Below are positions 1 through 9,900 of a DNA stretch of 64,000 nucleotides, one piece after another. The position numbers and the translations under genes were made by a program. Every line of letters begins with the position of its first letter. The first letter of the stretch is position 1. A model generated the notes under the pieces. That model ran no database searches. It was not told the DNA's origin and saw only the letters and a list, made by a program, of their open reading frames with translations. The DNA comes from an uncultured Alphaproteobacteria bacterium (GTDB lineage: Bacteria; Pseudomonadota; Alphaproteobacteria; RF32; CAG-239), in contig CAJTMA010000006.1 in the NCBI GenBank assembly GCA_910577205.1, positions 1 through 64,000 on the forward strand, written 5' to 3'.

Positions 1-2
1 TC

Positions 3-62
3 AGTTATCTGGCCGGGTTTTACAACTGCAAAATCAAAATAGAACTGGAGGACATTGCCTAA
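3..62 (+). CDS. Small HTH protein, C-terminal fragment (cassette copy C)
   Basis: This is the last 19 codons of a gene that begins left of the window. The reading frame ends in ...NCKIKIELEDIA and stops at 60-62. It matches the C-terminus of the two complete HTH proteins at 19345-19590 (minus) and 53524-53769 (plus), so at least three copies of this small gene lie within 64 kb. The differences from the 53.7 kb copy are third-codon-position changes. It is followed by a hairpin terminator, as in the other copies. The function is unknown. The family assignment comes from the complete copies. Confidence 0.75.
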   Translation, partial: SYLAGFYNCKIKIELEDIA

Positions 63-64
63 AT

Positions 65-100
65 AAAAAGCCCCTCGCTTTGGCAAGGGGCTGTTGTTTT
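65..100. terminator. Bidirectional hairpin terminator between HTH fragment and pepF
   Basis: The stem AGCCCCT/AGGGGCT (69-75 with 86-92) is flanked by an A-rich run on the left and a T-rich run on the right, so it can serve both the plus-strand HTH gene and the minus-strand pepF. The same AAGCCCC...GGGGCTT stem recurs at the ends of the HTH cassette near 53.2 and 53.8 kb. Confidence 0.6.
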
Positions 101-1886
101 AACCGAAGACTTTTTTATCCAGAGCTTCCAGTTCATCAATATAATGTGAAATTAAGCTTAAGCCTTTATTCCAAAATTCCGGGTCATCCGGGTTCAGGCC
201 AAAGGGGCTAAGCAATTTATCATAGTCGGTGATGGCCGTTTTCGACAACATATCCAGATATTTATCTGGGAAATTCTCCACTTTGCCCTCCTGATAGACC
301 TGATACAGAGAGTTGACCAAGCAATCAGCAAAGGAGTAACAATAAACATAAAACGGGCGGAAGAAAAAGTGTCCGACTTGCGACCAGATTGGTGCATTTT
401 CATCGCCCATTTCAACATAAGGACCTTGTGCGGCACGCATTTCTTCCAACCAGATTTCGCCCAGACGGTCTTCTGAAAGTTCGCCGTTGCGGCGTTCGTC
501 ATGAGCGCGGCTTTCGAAGAAGTGAAAGGCAATCTGGCGGATGGCCGTATTAATCATATCGCTGACTTTGCCGGCAATCAGGCAGAGTTTAGCTTTGTCA
601 TCAGTTGTTTGGCGCAACAGAGATTGGAATGTCATCATTTCGCCAAAGACGGAGGCAACTTCCTCTGTCGTCATGCGGCTGCATTCATTTAACTCGCCGT
701 TATTGAGGCGGGTCATCATATGGCAGCCATGTCCCAGTTCGTGTGCCAGCGTCAAAACATCATTTTGTTTGCCGACAAAATTCAAGAACAAATACGGGTG
801 TTTGCCGGATACCGGAGCAGCAAAAGCTCCGCCGCGTTTTCCATCGCGTGGCGGCACATCGACCCAAGGCTTGTCAAAGAAGTTGCGGGCAATTTCTCCG
901 AGTTTCGGCGAAAATTCGTTATAAGCATTCAATACGATTTTGACGCTGTCGTCCCAGCTGTAATGAACATCATCACAGAACGGCAATGGGGCATTTCTGT
1001 CCCAATAAGTGAGTTTGTCAACACCAAGCCACTTGGCTTTTAATTTATAAAAGCGGTGTGCCAGTTTGGCATAGTTATCACGGACGGTTTGAGCCAGCGT
1101 TTCAACTGTCGAATCCTTGACATTTTCACCCAGGTTGGGCGCAGAAACCGGGGTTTTATAGCCGCGTTTAATATCGGAAATAGATTTATCTTTGATAACC
1201 ATGTTATAGACGAAGCTCATAAACGGCGCATTTTCTTTGGCAACGCGGGCAATCTCCCGGCCTGCCTTCAAGCGCAGTTCCGGGTCTTTATCCAGCAAAA
1301 GTTTGCCGATTTCGGCGTCATTATATTTTTTGCCGTCAACCGTATATTCCAGACGGGAGGATGTTTCTTCATAAAAGCGCACCCAGGCATCAGACGAGGT
1401 AACAGACTTTTCAACAAAAACTTCTTCCACTGCTTCCGGCAAGTCATATTGCTTAAAACGCCGTGAACGCTCAATAAACGGGCGGTAAGCAGAAATTTTT
1501 TCATCAGCCAGCCAAGTGTTGATTTTGTCTTCCGGCAGCTGGTTCAACTCCAAATCAAAGAAGATGGCCGGTTTGCTGTAATCCGTCAGCTTCTCGACAA
1601 TGTTTTGATAGAACGCCATGGCTTCTTTATTTTTCATCTGCGTACACATATTGAGATATGCAAAGCTGCCAAGGAGTTCGCTTTTTTCTAACATTTTCTC
1701 ATAAAAATCCAAAGCTTCTGCAACTTCTGTCAGAGAAAGGTTTGCCAGCCGCCCTTTGTATTTCTCGGCAAAGGTTAAGGCTGACTGGCGGTAATCTTCC
1801 ATATCGGCATTGATTTTCGGATCATTGATTCCATGATACAAATCACTTAAATCCCACGCAGGGAGATTTTGTTTATTCTCTGACAT
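99..1886 (-). CDS. pepF: Oligoendopeptidase F family M3 metallopeptidase
   Basis: This is a zinc metallopeptidase of about 595 residues, the usual length of PepF. Family M3 enzymes cleave short peptides in the cytoplasm and contribute to peptide turnover. The zinc motif HELGHGCH (HExxH) is visible in the C-terminal half, followed about 25 residues later by the glutamate in TTEEVASVFGE, the third zinc ligand region. The long N-terminal helical part matches the PepF N-terminal domain. The start is placed at the ATG at 1886, which has AAGGAAG about 9 nt upstream; a GTG six bases earlier is possible. The gene overlaps the end of the upstream membrane-protein gene by about 14 nt, suggesting co-transcription with it and the GlmU-like gene. 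Confidence 0.93.
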   Translation of the reverse strand: MSENKQNLPAWDLSDLYHGINDPKINADMEDYRQSALTFAEKYKGRLANLSLTEVAEALDFYEKMLEKSELLGSFAYLNMCTQMKNKEAMAFYQNIVEKLTDYSKPAIFFDLELNQLPEDKINTWLADEKISAYRPFIERSRRFKQYDLPEAVEEVFVEKSVTSSDAWVRFYEETSSRLEYTVDGKKYNDAEIGKLLLDKDPELRLKAGREIARVAKENAPFMSFVYNMVIKDKSISDIKRGYKTPVSAPNLGENVKDSTVETLAQTVRDNYAKLAHRFYKLKAKWLGVDKLTYWDRNAPLPFCDDVHYSWDDSVKIVLNAYNEFSPKLGEIARNFFDKPWVDVPPRDGKRGGAFAAPVSGKHPYLFLNFVGKQNDVLTLAHELGHGCHMMTRLNNGELNECSRMTTEEVASVFGEMMTFQSLLRQTTDDKAKLCLIAGKVSDMINTAIRQIAFHFFESRAHDERRNGELSEDRLGEIWLEEMRAAQGPYVEMGDENAPIWSQVGHFFFRPFYVYCYSFADCLVNSLYQVYQEGKVENFPDKYLDMLSKTAITDYDKLLSPFGLNPDDPEFWNKGLSLISHYIDELEALDKKVFG

Positions 1887-2367
1887 CTTCACTTTCTTCC
1901 TTATCGTTATTTATGTTTTCAGGCAATTGGGGGACTTCCGTTGCAACTTCCTGATTTTGAAGCAGCTGTTCATGCATATTTTCCAGCTGAAGCATATCTT
2001 GCTGCAAGTTAGGATTTTCCCGGTAAAACTCTTCGACTTCAGGGGCAATTTCTTCATCCGGAGTAATATCGGGCGTAAAGAAATAATTGCTCCACGGGGT
2101 CGGCTGACGGCCTCTGACCCAGCCGGAAAGCCCTTGCCAAACCACTCCGGCGTCACACAGGCTGTTATTCAGCACAGCTCCCAGCATACAAAAACTGCGG
2201 CCGCTGCAATCGTAGAGTTCCGCGGCCATCTTTTCAGTGCAGGGAATAAAGCCGCGGCGCTGATTGTCTTGTCTGGGCGAGAGCAAGACAATCACAAAAA
2301 GCAAAGCGGCCAGCAGCAAAACCAGCGTGACTAAAAATCCAAACCAGTAGTGTTTAATACAGTTCAT
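1873..2367 (-). CDS. Membrane-anchored protein of unknown function
   Basis: The protein has about 164 residues and no family I recognise. A single strongly hydrophobic segment lies at residues 9-30, preceded by a few polar residues, so it is probably an N-terminally anchored protein with its bulk outside the cytoplasm. The middle has four cysteines, possibly forming disulphides. The last 60 residues are acidic and Gln/Glu-rich and probably helical. The ATG overlaps the stop of the GlmU-like gene by one base (TAATG), and the 3' end overlaps pepF, so the three genes look like one transcription unit. The overlaps support that it is real, but give no specific function. Confidence 0.7.
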   Translation of the reverse strand: MNCIKHYWFGFLVTLVLLLAALLFVIVLLSPRQDNQRRGFIPCTEKMAAELYDCSGRSFCMLGAVLNNSLCDAGVVWQGLSGWVRGRQPTPWSNYFFTPDITPDEEIAPEVEEFYRENPNLQQDMLQLENMHEQLLQNQEVATEVPQLPENINNDKEESEDVRE

Positions 2368-3101
2368 TAACAAGCCTGACGTTGTTTGTAAAAACTTTCC
2401 AGCAAAGCCAATTCCTCGCGGGTGTTAGCGCCGGCAACTTCCTCTGCCGGACATTCGACAACGGCGCATTTCAAACCTTTGGCGCGAGCGATGGCGATTG
2501 CATCCGTAAGATAATACTCCCCGGCAGCATTTTCATTACTTACGGCTTCCAAAATCTCAAACATCTTTTTGCCATCAAAGCACATACAACCGGAATTGCA
2601 GAGGTTAATTGCTTTTTCTTCATCGCTGGCATCTTTAAATTCGACAATTTTTTTCAGCTCGCCGTTTTCAACAACCAGACGGCCGTAACGGGCAGCATCT
2701 TCCGGGCGGAAACCAAGCACGACAATAGAATTGCCTTCGCTCAATTTATCAGCAGCCATTTGGTAGGTTTGCGCCGTGATAATCGGGTTGTCGCCGAAAA
2801 TTACCAAGACAGCCCCGTCAAAGTTTCCTAAATTTTCCTTAGCAGAGAGGACAGCATGGCCTGTGCCTAACTGTTGATGTTGGATGCAACTTTCATGCGG
2901 CGCAACTTCCTGACGAACCAAGTCGCCGTCCGGTGCCGTAACAACCACGATTTTCTTAACGCCGATACTTTCCAATGTTTCCAGCGGGTAGCGGATCATC
3001 GGTTTGCCGCACAGGGGCATCATGACTTTCGGCAAGTCAGACTTCATGCGTGTTCCTTTACCGGCCGCCAAAATAACAGCCGCAATAGCAGATTTGCTCA
3101 T
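2367..3101 (-). CDS. GlmU-type nucleotidyltransferase, uridylyltransferase domain only
   Basis: This is a sugar-nucleotide pyrophosphorylase of 244 residues. The N-terminal signature AAVILAAGKGTRMKS, followed by DLPKVM, is the nucleotide-binding loop of GlmU, which makes UDP-GlcNAc from UTP and GlcNAc-1-phosphate for peptidoglycan and LPS. Also visible are QLGTGHAV, a metal-site GDNP (FGDNPII), and the GEYYLTDAI sugar-binding region. Full GlmU is about 450 residues, with a left-handed beta-helix acetyltransferase after residue 230. Here the protein stops at residue 244, so it cannot acetylate glucosamine-1-phosphate. The ATG at 3101 has a strong AAGGAGAG ribosome site. It heads an operon with the membrane protein and pepF. 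It could be a one-domain paralogue beside a full GlmU elsewhere, or the acetyl step could be carried by another protein. Confidence 0.85.
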   Translation of the reverse strand: MSKSAIAAVILAAGKGTRMKSDLPKVMMPLCGKPMIRYPLETLESIGVKKIVVVTAPDGDLVRQEVAPHESCIQHQQLGTGHAVLSAKENLGNFDGAVLVIFGDNPIITAQTYQMAADKLSEGNSIVVLGFRPEDAARYGRLVVENGELKKIVEFKDASDEEKAINLCNSGCMCFDGKKMFEILEAVSNENAAGEYYLTDAIAIARAKGLKCAVVECPAEEVAGANTREELALLESFYKQRQAC

Positions 3102-3190
3102 TATTCACTCTCCTTAAATTTTATCTTTTCTTAATAAGTGTAATCTATACTAGCAAATATGTTTTATTTGTTAATAAAGGTAAGGTTTTT

Positions 3191-5272
3191 ATGAAAAAAC
3201 TTTTTCTTACGATTTGTTTCAGCCTGATTTTATGGCAAACAGGCGACAGCGCAGCCAAAACAATGTCTTTTCAAGATATGGAAGCTGCCCAAGCTTATAA
3301 GCAATCTCAGCCGGCCTTGCCCTTGCAGCCCATTAAGGATAACAGCCCTGACCCAAGGGACACAAAGGCGATGGAAAAATATATTATCGACAGGCTGAAA
3401 AACGCAACCTTTTCGACACTAGACAATATGAACAAGCCGTCGTCTATGAATATGCAGCACAGCGACGAATATATTGCTCAGATGAAAGAAAAAAACAAAT
3501 CATTCCTTGAGAAAGTTTATGATAATGCCATCAATCGCATTTCGTCAGGGCAAGCCCAGCCGCGCAGCGATGCCCGCAACAGCGGTACGAAGTATATTGA
3601 GCTGAAAAAAGACGATATGCAACAATTTCAGGCGCCGGAGTTTCCGGTCGTCAATGTCGAGCTGCCGACAGGCGACAAGACTCTCGTTCCGGCTCAGGAG
3701 CACATCCCCTACTTGTCCAGCCAGATTGAAATTCTGCCTTCCGGCCTGGCGAGCATTAATGATACTGTTGTGGTGGTCGCCGGCGGCAAAAAGCTCAAAA
3801 ACGGGCTGGCGCGGATTATTCCGAAGATTTCGACTTCCCGGGAAGGGGTTGCCAATAAAATTAACGTAAACGTGGTAAGTGTCAGCGTTAACGAGCAGGA
3901 AATTCCCCATAAACTTATTGAGCAGAGCGACAGCTATATGATTGTTCCCGAAAATGATTATACGCTTGAGCCGGGTGTTTACACCTATAATTTTCAATAT
4001 CTGGTCGACCGCCAATTATGGGAATACAGCGATTTTAACGAATTTTACTGGGATGTGACCGGCAGCCGCTGGAATCTGATTATCGGCAAGGCTTTGGTTT
4101 CTATCCGTCTGCCCGGAACAAGCAAACCTTTAAGCTCTTTAATCTTTCTCGGATATCCCAGCCAACTGACCAGTGAAAACACCATGCTCAGCGAAGGACA
4201 GAATACGATAGGTTTTGCGGCATTGACACCGCTGTATATCGGCGAAGGGATGCACGTTATTATCGCCCTGCCGAAAAATGATTTCATCAGTCCGGACAAC
4301 AGCAAAAAACTGACTTGGTTTGTGGAAGATTACGGCGATATTCTTATTGCGGCTATCTGTCTGCTGGCTATTTTGATTTCCTATTACCTCTCTTGGAAAT
4401 ATATTACCCGGAATTCCGCCAAGCACAGCAATAACTTCAAACGCGGCGCAGTGCTTATGCGCTATCTGTATAAAGGCGTGTTTGACAAGACATCTTTCGG
4501 GGCTTTTCTGCTGGAGCTTTATCGCAAAAACATTATTGACATTCAACGCAGCGACAAAGATATCCTGCTGGTAAAACGCACGGACAACCTGAGTTCGCTG
4601 ACCAGAAAAGAACGTCAGGCCGTCGACAACCTGTTCACCAAAAAAGAAGCTGTTCTGCCCGTCAACAGTGCAAACCAGCTCAAAATCCGCCGCGCGTATA
4701 AACTCATTGAAAGCGCGACCGGACGGCGGGTCAAACAGCTGGCTTTGAAGCTTAATTTCGGCTATTTGTTATTCAGCGCCGGGATGCTGTTTATCGGCGA
4801 AGCTGCCATGGCAATGCTCCACATCAACAGTTCCCAGGCCTTTTCGGTTTTATTATCCTGCTCAATTACCATCGGTTTTTATTTATGGATTTTAAGAACC
4901 AAGTTCAAAAGCCGCTGGCTGGCCTGGCCGGGAAAAGCTTTTGCGTTGCTGATTATTCCTTTCTCCATACTGGTTATGAGCGCTTATATTCATTTGGTTT
5001 CTGCCGTTTTGCTGGCTGCAGCAATCTATGTTATATTTGCTTACACCGCCATTTTTACCAAACGCAGCGGCTTGATTAAGGAAAATGTCAAAGATGCGGT
5101 GCAGTTGCGCGATTATCTCATTCGCAATGCGGAAACCATTTGTCTGGGACGCGATTTTCTTAACCAGCAGGCAAACATCTTTGCGCTGGATGCCGGCGAA
5201 TATTTTCAACCGGCAGACAGCATCAAAGATTATTACAAACTGGATATTATGACAGAGTTATTCCGCAAATAA
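3191..5272 (+). CDS. DUF2207-type membrane protein
   Basis: The protein has 693 residues. A cleavable signal peptide is likely at residues 1-22 (MKKLFLTICFSLILWQTGDS). After it comes a soluble beta-rich extracytoplasmic domain, with the DUF2207 hallmark around residue 280 (FNEFYWDVTGSRWN). A transmembrane segment lies near residues 380-400 (ILIAAICLLAILISYYL), then a cytoplasmic stretch, then three or four membrane segments near residues 520-615. DUF2207 proteins are widespread predicted membrane proteins without a proven function. The gene is divergent from the GlmU-like operon and convergent with the membrane-protein pair at 5281-6958. Family assignment is by motif and architecture only. 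Confidence 0.75.
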   Translation: MKKLFLTICFSLILWQTGDSAAKTMSFQDMEAAQAYKQSQPALPLQPIKDNSPDPRDTKAMEKYIIDRLKNATFSTLDNMNKPSSMNMQHSDEYIAQMKEKNKSFLEKVYDNAINRISSGQAQPRSDARNSGTKYIELKKDDMQQFQAPEFPVVNVELPTGDKTLVPAQEHIPYLSSQIEILPSGLASINDTVVVVAGGKKLKNGLARIIPKISTSREGVANKINVNVVSVSVNEQEIPHKLIEQSDSYMIVPENDYTLEPGVYTYNFQYLVDRQLWEYSDFNEFYWDVTGSRWNLIIGKALVSIRLPGTSKPLSSLIFLGYPSQLTSENTMLSEGQNTIGFAALTPLYIGEGMHVIIALPKNDFISPDNSKKLTWFVEDYGDILIAAICLLAILISYYLSWKYITRNSAKHSNNFKRGAVLMRYLYKGVFDKTSFGAFLLELYRKNIIDIQRSDKDILLVKRTDNLSSLTRKERQAVDNLFTKKEAVLPVNSANQLKIRRAYKLIESATGRRVKQLALKLNFGYLLFSAGMLFIGEAAMAMLHINSSQAFSVLLSCSITIGFYLWILRTKFKSRWLAWPGKAFALLIIPFSILVMSAYIHLVSAVLLAAAIYVIFAYTAIFTKRSGLIKENVKDAVQLRDYLIRNAETICLGRDFLNQQANIFALDAGEYFQPADSIKDYYKLDIMTELFRK

Positions 5273-5280
5273 ACCCGGGG

Positions 5281-6108
5281 TTAGTCCAGCAGGCTTTTAG
5301 CCGGCTGGGCGTCTTCGGCCCGCGGCGTATAAAAATAAATAAAATACTGGTAAATATGTGCCAAAAAACAAGATTTAACCAGCGCGTTTAGCAGTGTCAA
5401 AGCCGCAAGCAGTGTGGAAATGAGCAATTTTCCAGCCCAGTTTTCCACGGACATTTCCTGCAAAAAAGAGCTGACAGAAAGCAAAATCACCACCACCGGA
5501 AAAGATGCCAGAAACAGGCCAAAGAAAATCTTGTTTGAATTTCCTTTGGTCATATCAAAAGTCTTGGCAAAAGTCAGTTCCTTATTGTCTACGGCAATTG
5601 CCGGCAATATCAGGCATAAGCGCGACAGAACGACGGCAACAGTCAAAATAACCAGCAAAAACAAAATCATATTTGTTTGGTTCAGCAATTCCCTTGCACC
5701 CCCAAAAAACAGCGATAAGATGACACCGCAAGCCACAGACAAAATGACAATCATTACCAAAATCAGGACGTTATAAACAAAATATTTGGCTTCCCGCCAT
5801 CCGAAAGAAACAGGAAAACCTGTCGGAATCGATTTCAGAACAATCTGCCGGATAAAGGCAACCGAAACGGAAACCGTCACTAAGGTGGCGACAAGCATGG
5901 AGAGATTTATTTTCCAGACCTCGCGAGTTTCACCGGCCGTGTATTGCGAGGGAAAAGACAAAGCAGTATCAGCCGCAACGATAATTGCAATGCCGACAAG
6001 GCTCAGGCGCCAAACCTGATTTAAATGGGAAAATAGATAGAGAAAGGTACGCTTTAAACTCTCCCCGAAAGACAAATTAATTATTTCCTTCATCGACAGA
6101 TTCTCCAA
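5281..6108 (-). CDS. Multi-pass membrane protein of unknown function
   Basis: The protein has 275 residues and about six hydrophobic segments (around residues 30-50, 70-90, 110-135, 145-170, 195-215 and 230-250). No catalytic motif is visible and I do not recognise the family. It starts inside the end of the neighbouring membrane protein (32-bp overlap), so the two are almost certainly translated from the same mRNA. The two share a general layout: both begin with a soluble stretch and carry a similar hydrophobic periodicity. They might form a hetero-oligomeric membrane complex, but that is only inference from adjacency. Confidence 0.65.
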   Translation of the reverse strand: MENLSMKEIINLSFGESLKRTFLYLFSHLNQVWRLSLVGIAIIVAADTALSFPSQYTAGETREVWKINLSMLVATLVTVSVSVAFIRQIVLKSIPTGFPVSFGWREAKYFVYNVLILVMIVILSVACGVILSLFFGGARELLNQTNMILFLLVILTVAVVLSRLCLILPAIAVDNKELTFAKTFDMTKGNSNKIFFGLFLASFPVVVILLSVSSFLQEMSVENWAGKLLISTLLAALTLLNALVKSCFLAHIYQYFIYFYTPRAEDAQPAKSLLD

Positions 6109-6958
6109 ACAGAAACAGCTTCTGCAAATAACAGTGATTGATAAACAGCGTTGTCAAAAGCAGCAACAGAAACTCATACAGGTATTCCGAAGAAATTCCG
6201 CCCCACAAAGTATTGCTGCCGGCATAGCCCTGTATACTTACAAACATATTAAAGAATACAAACAACGCTAAGAAAAATATCAGAAACAGGGCAACCAATA
6301 TCCGCAATGTATTGCCGCGGCTGCGTGTCCAGACTTCCCGCAAGCCGGGCAAGCGGCAGTCATCCAGGGCAAAACCAAACAACGAATAGAAGCGCATCAC
6401 AGCAAAGGGCACAAGAAATCCAATTGACACAACGGCAAAATAGGTTACCTCGATCACAACATCAGGATTAGGCTCGCGAATCCACAACAGATAAAAAGAC
6501 AGCATCGGCGTAAAATTCAGCACCAGAAACAGGGCAAGGATTCCCATCGCCGTTAGGGTGCTGCGGTTGATAAAGAACAGATTTTTTATCGTAAATGGCT
6601 TATCTTCAAAAGCCAAACGATACCAATTGGCGGAAAACAAAAACAACAGGAAATATTTTGCCAGCATATACAGCGCATAAAAGCCGTCTGTTTGGGAGCA
6701 AAAAGATGCCGCGGGAATACCGGTGGTGCAGACATAAGGATACCCAAAGACAAATGAAAGCAAACTGATGAGCAAGGCATAAATAAGCGCGGCCATCGCA
6801 AAAGGCGCAAATTTATCGATCAAAATTCCGAACGGCAGGTAAAACAATCTAATCGCCGGAATTTTAACAGCCCCATCCGGCCGGATGGGCGGCGTGCGCA
6901 GCAAGCACAAATCTTTGTCGTTGTCAGCAGAGGCCGTTTGTTTCTTTTTCTTAGGCAT
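6077..6958 (-). CDS. Multi-pass membrane protein of unknown function
   Basis: The protein has 293 residues. The N-terminus is basic (MPKKKKQ) and cytoplasmic for about 35 residues, followed by about six transmembrane segments beginning near residue 45. There is no recognisable enzyme motif. It lies 2 bp after the dnaE stop and overlaps the next membrane-protein gene by 32 bp, so the three form a tail-to-head series on the minus strand. The coupling to dnaE is probably incidental, because no replication role is suggested by the sequence. Confidence 0.65.
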   Translation of the reverse strand: MPKKKKQTASADNDKDLCLLRTPPIRPDGAVKIPAIRLFYLPFGILIDKFAPFAMAALIYALLISLLSFVFGYPYVCTTGIPAASFCSQTDGFYALYMLAKYFLLFLFSANWYRLAFEDKPFTIKNLFFINRSTLTAMGILALFLVLNFTPMLSFYLLWIREPNPDVVIEVTYFAVVSIGFLVPFAVMRFYSLFGFALDDCRLPGLREVWTRSRGNTLRILVALFLIFFLALFVFFNMFVSIQGYAGSNTLWGGISSEYLYEFLLLLLTTLFINHCYLQKLFLFGESVDEGNN

Positions 6959-6960
6959 GA

Positions 6961-9900
6961 CTAAATTTCCTTTACAGTGGTTACGCCGGGCAGACTGCGG
7001 ATGCGGCTCAAGAAATCCTGATCGGCAAAGCCAAAGCCTCCGGCCAGTTCAATGCGGACATCCCAATCCCTATTATCTGGTTTAATATATATTTTATTTC
7101 TGCCATTTCTATCTTTAGAGAGAATCGCTTTTAATCCGGGAAGTGCCGCGACATCGTTCACCTCAATCTCCAGACCGTTGGCAACTTCGGCAATCGCTTT
7201 GTCAAGCGTGTCGACATTATTAATCATACAGCGCGCGCGGCCATCCTCTTCCTGCTTGTCAATGCTCATGCTGACCAGGACTGGCAGACCGGAGCTCAAT
7301 ACATTTTCAAACCTGGCCAGACCTTCAGAAAACAGCAGCCCTTCAAAATTGCTGGTAGCATCCGAAAACTCAACAAAAGCGTATTTATTGCCGCTTTTGC
7401 TGATACGTTTCTGCACACTGTTGACGCAGCCGGCCAGCTTAGCGCGGATGGTATCGCCGACTTTGATGTTATGGAAGACTTCTACCGCCGTTTTAACCCC
7501 AAGACGCTCCATGCCGCGGGCATAGCTGTCAAGCGGGTGCGCCGACAGATAAAAACCGATGGCTTCGGCTTCAAGCTTCAATTTTTCCAGTTCCGGCCAA
7601 TCCGGTTTATCCGCCAGCTTAACCGTGGTATGCAGCTCCTCTGTGCCAAACAATGAAGCCTGCGAACTGGTTTTTAATTCGCTGGCGGCAGCAATGTGCT
7701 GCATAATCGTTTCAATATTGGCAAAAATTTTGCCGCGGCTTTTATCCAGGCAATCAAATGCGCCGGCTTTGGTTAATTGTTCCATTTGGCGGCGGTTAAT
7801 CTGCTTGATGTCGGTACGATGGATAAAGTCCGACAAATCTTTATACGGGCCATGGGCTTTGCGTTCGTCTTCAATTGCCTGCATATTGGCAGCACCAACG
7901 CCTTTAATTGCCCCTAAAGCATAGCGGATATTACCGTTTTCGACCGCAAAATCAGCGCCTGATTTGTTAATATCGGGTTTCAGCACCTCGAAGCCCATTT
8001 TTTTGCATTCTTCTTTATAAATGAGCAGCTTTTCGGTGTTGGTAATATCCAAAGACATTACCGCGCACATAAATTCGACCGGGTAATGCGCTTTCAAATA
8101 AGCGGTTTGATAAGAAATCAGCGAGTATGCCGCCGCGTGCGATTTGTTAAAGCCATAAGACGCAAACTTTTCCATTTGGTCAAAAATGGCTTCGGCAACG
8201 GATTTGTCAATGCCGTTTTTGATAGCCCCTTCGGTAAACATAATGCGCTGTTTCGGAATTTCATCGCGCTGTTTTTTACCCATAACTTTACGCAGCTTAT
8301 CCGCACCGCCCATGGTATAGCCGCCAAGCGCCCGGGCGATGTTCATTACCTGCTCTTGGTAAATCATAATACCGTAGGTTTCTTTCAAAATCGGCTCAAG
8401 CTGCGGATGAAGATAGGTAATTTCTTCTTCACCGTGTTTGCGTTTAATATAGCTTGGAATATTATCCATCGGCCCCGGTCGATAGAGGGACACGATAGCG
8501 ATTAGATCTTCAAAACGGTCGGGTTTGATTTGCTTATGAACATCTTTCATCCCCGGAGATTCAAACTGGAAAACAGCGGAAGTATCCCCGCGCTGCAGCA
8601 ACTCATAGGTCGGACGGTCATCCAGATTGATATTGTCCATATCCAGTTCAACGCCATGCACTTTTTTCACCCAGTCGCAGGCGCGTTTAATCACTGTCAG
8701 GGTTTTTAGGCCCAAAAAGTCAAACTTAATCAGCCCGGTTTCCTCAACGTATTTCATATCATACTGGGTCACAGGCATATCAGATTTAGGATCTTTATAC
8801 AGAGGCACAAGCTGGTCAAGCGGGCGGTCGCCAATCACCACGCCGGCTGCATGGACACCGGATTGACGATACAGCCCTTCCAGTTTCATGGCTATATCAA
8901 ACAGCTTGTTGACCTGCGGGTCGTTTTGGCGCATTTCTTCCAGTTCCGACACTTGATCCAGAGATTCCTGCAAGGTCGGGTTTTTCCCTTGAACACCGGG
9001 GGGAATCATCTTTGAAATACGGTCAGCCTGCGCATAAGGCATTTGCAACACGCGCGCCACATCGCGAATCACCGCTTTGGATTGCAGCTTACCATAAGTA
9101 ATAATCTGCGCCACATGGTCAAAACCATATTTATTCTGCACATATTCAATGGTTTTGTAACGGTTTTCCTGACAGAAGTCGACGTCAAAGTCCGGCATAT
9201 TAATACGTTCAGGATTCAGAAAACGCTCAAACAGCAAATCCAGTTTCAACGGGTCAAGGTCCGTCACTTTTAACGACCAAGCCACAATTGACCCCGCACC
9301 GGAACCACGTCCCGGTCCGACCGGTACGCCATGGCCTTTTGACCAGCGGATGAAGTCCGACACGATTAGGAAGTAGCCGGGGAAGCCCATCTTTTTAATA
9401 ACGCTTAACTCATATTCCAGACGCGCATAATAACGCTTATCAATTTCAGCCTTTTCTTCCGCTGTCATCTCCGGCGTGTAGACTTGAGCCTCCATACGCT
9501 CTTTTAAGCCTTTGTAGGCCTCTTCGGTAATGAATTCATCTTGCGTTTTGCCGTCCGGACATTCAAAAATCGGCAGCAAAGGATCAACTTTTTTTGATAA
9601 GTAATTACAGCGCAACGCAATCTGCACTGTTGAATTGACGGCCTCCGGCAAGTCACTGAACAGCTCCAGCATTTCAGCCTCGGAACGCAAGCGGTTATTA
9701 GGCGAAAACTTTTTGCGGTTGTCGTTGGCGACATATTCCCCGGCGGCAATACAAGCCAGCGCATCATGCGCTTCATACATATCGGCATCAAAGAAAAATG
9801 CTTCATTGGTCGCAACCAACGGAATATCATGCTTATAGGCCAGATTAATAAAATCTTCTTCGGTTTTGTGTTCGCTTTCCAGACCGATACGCGAAATTTC

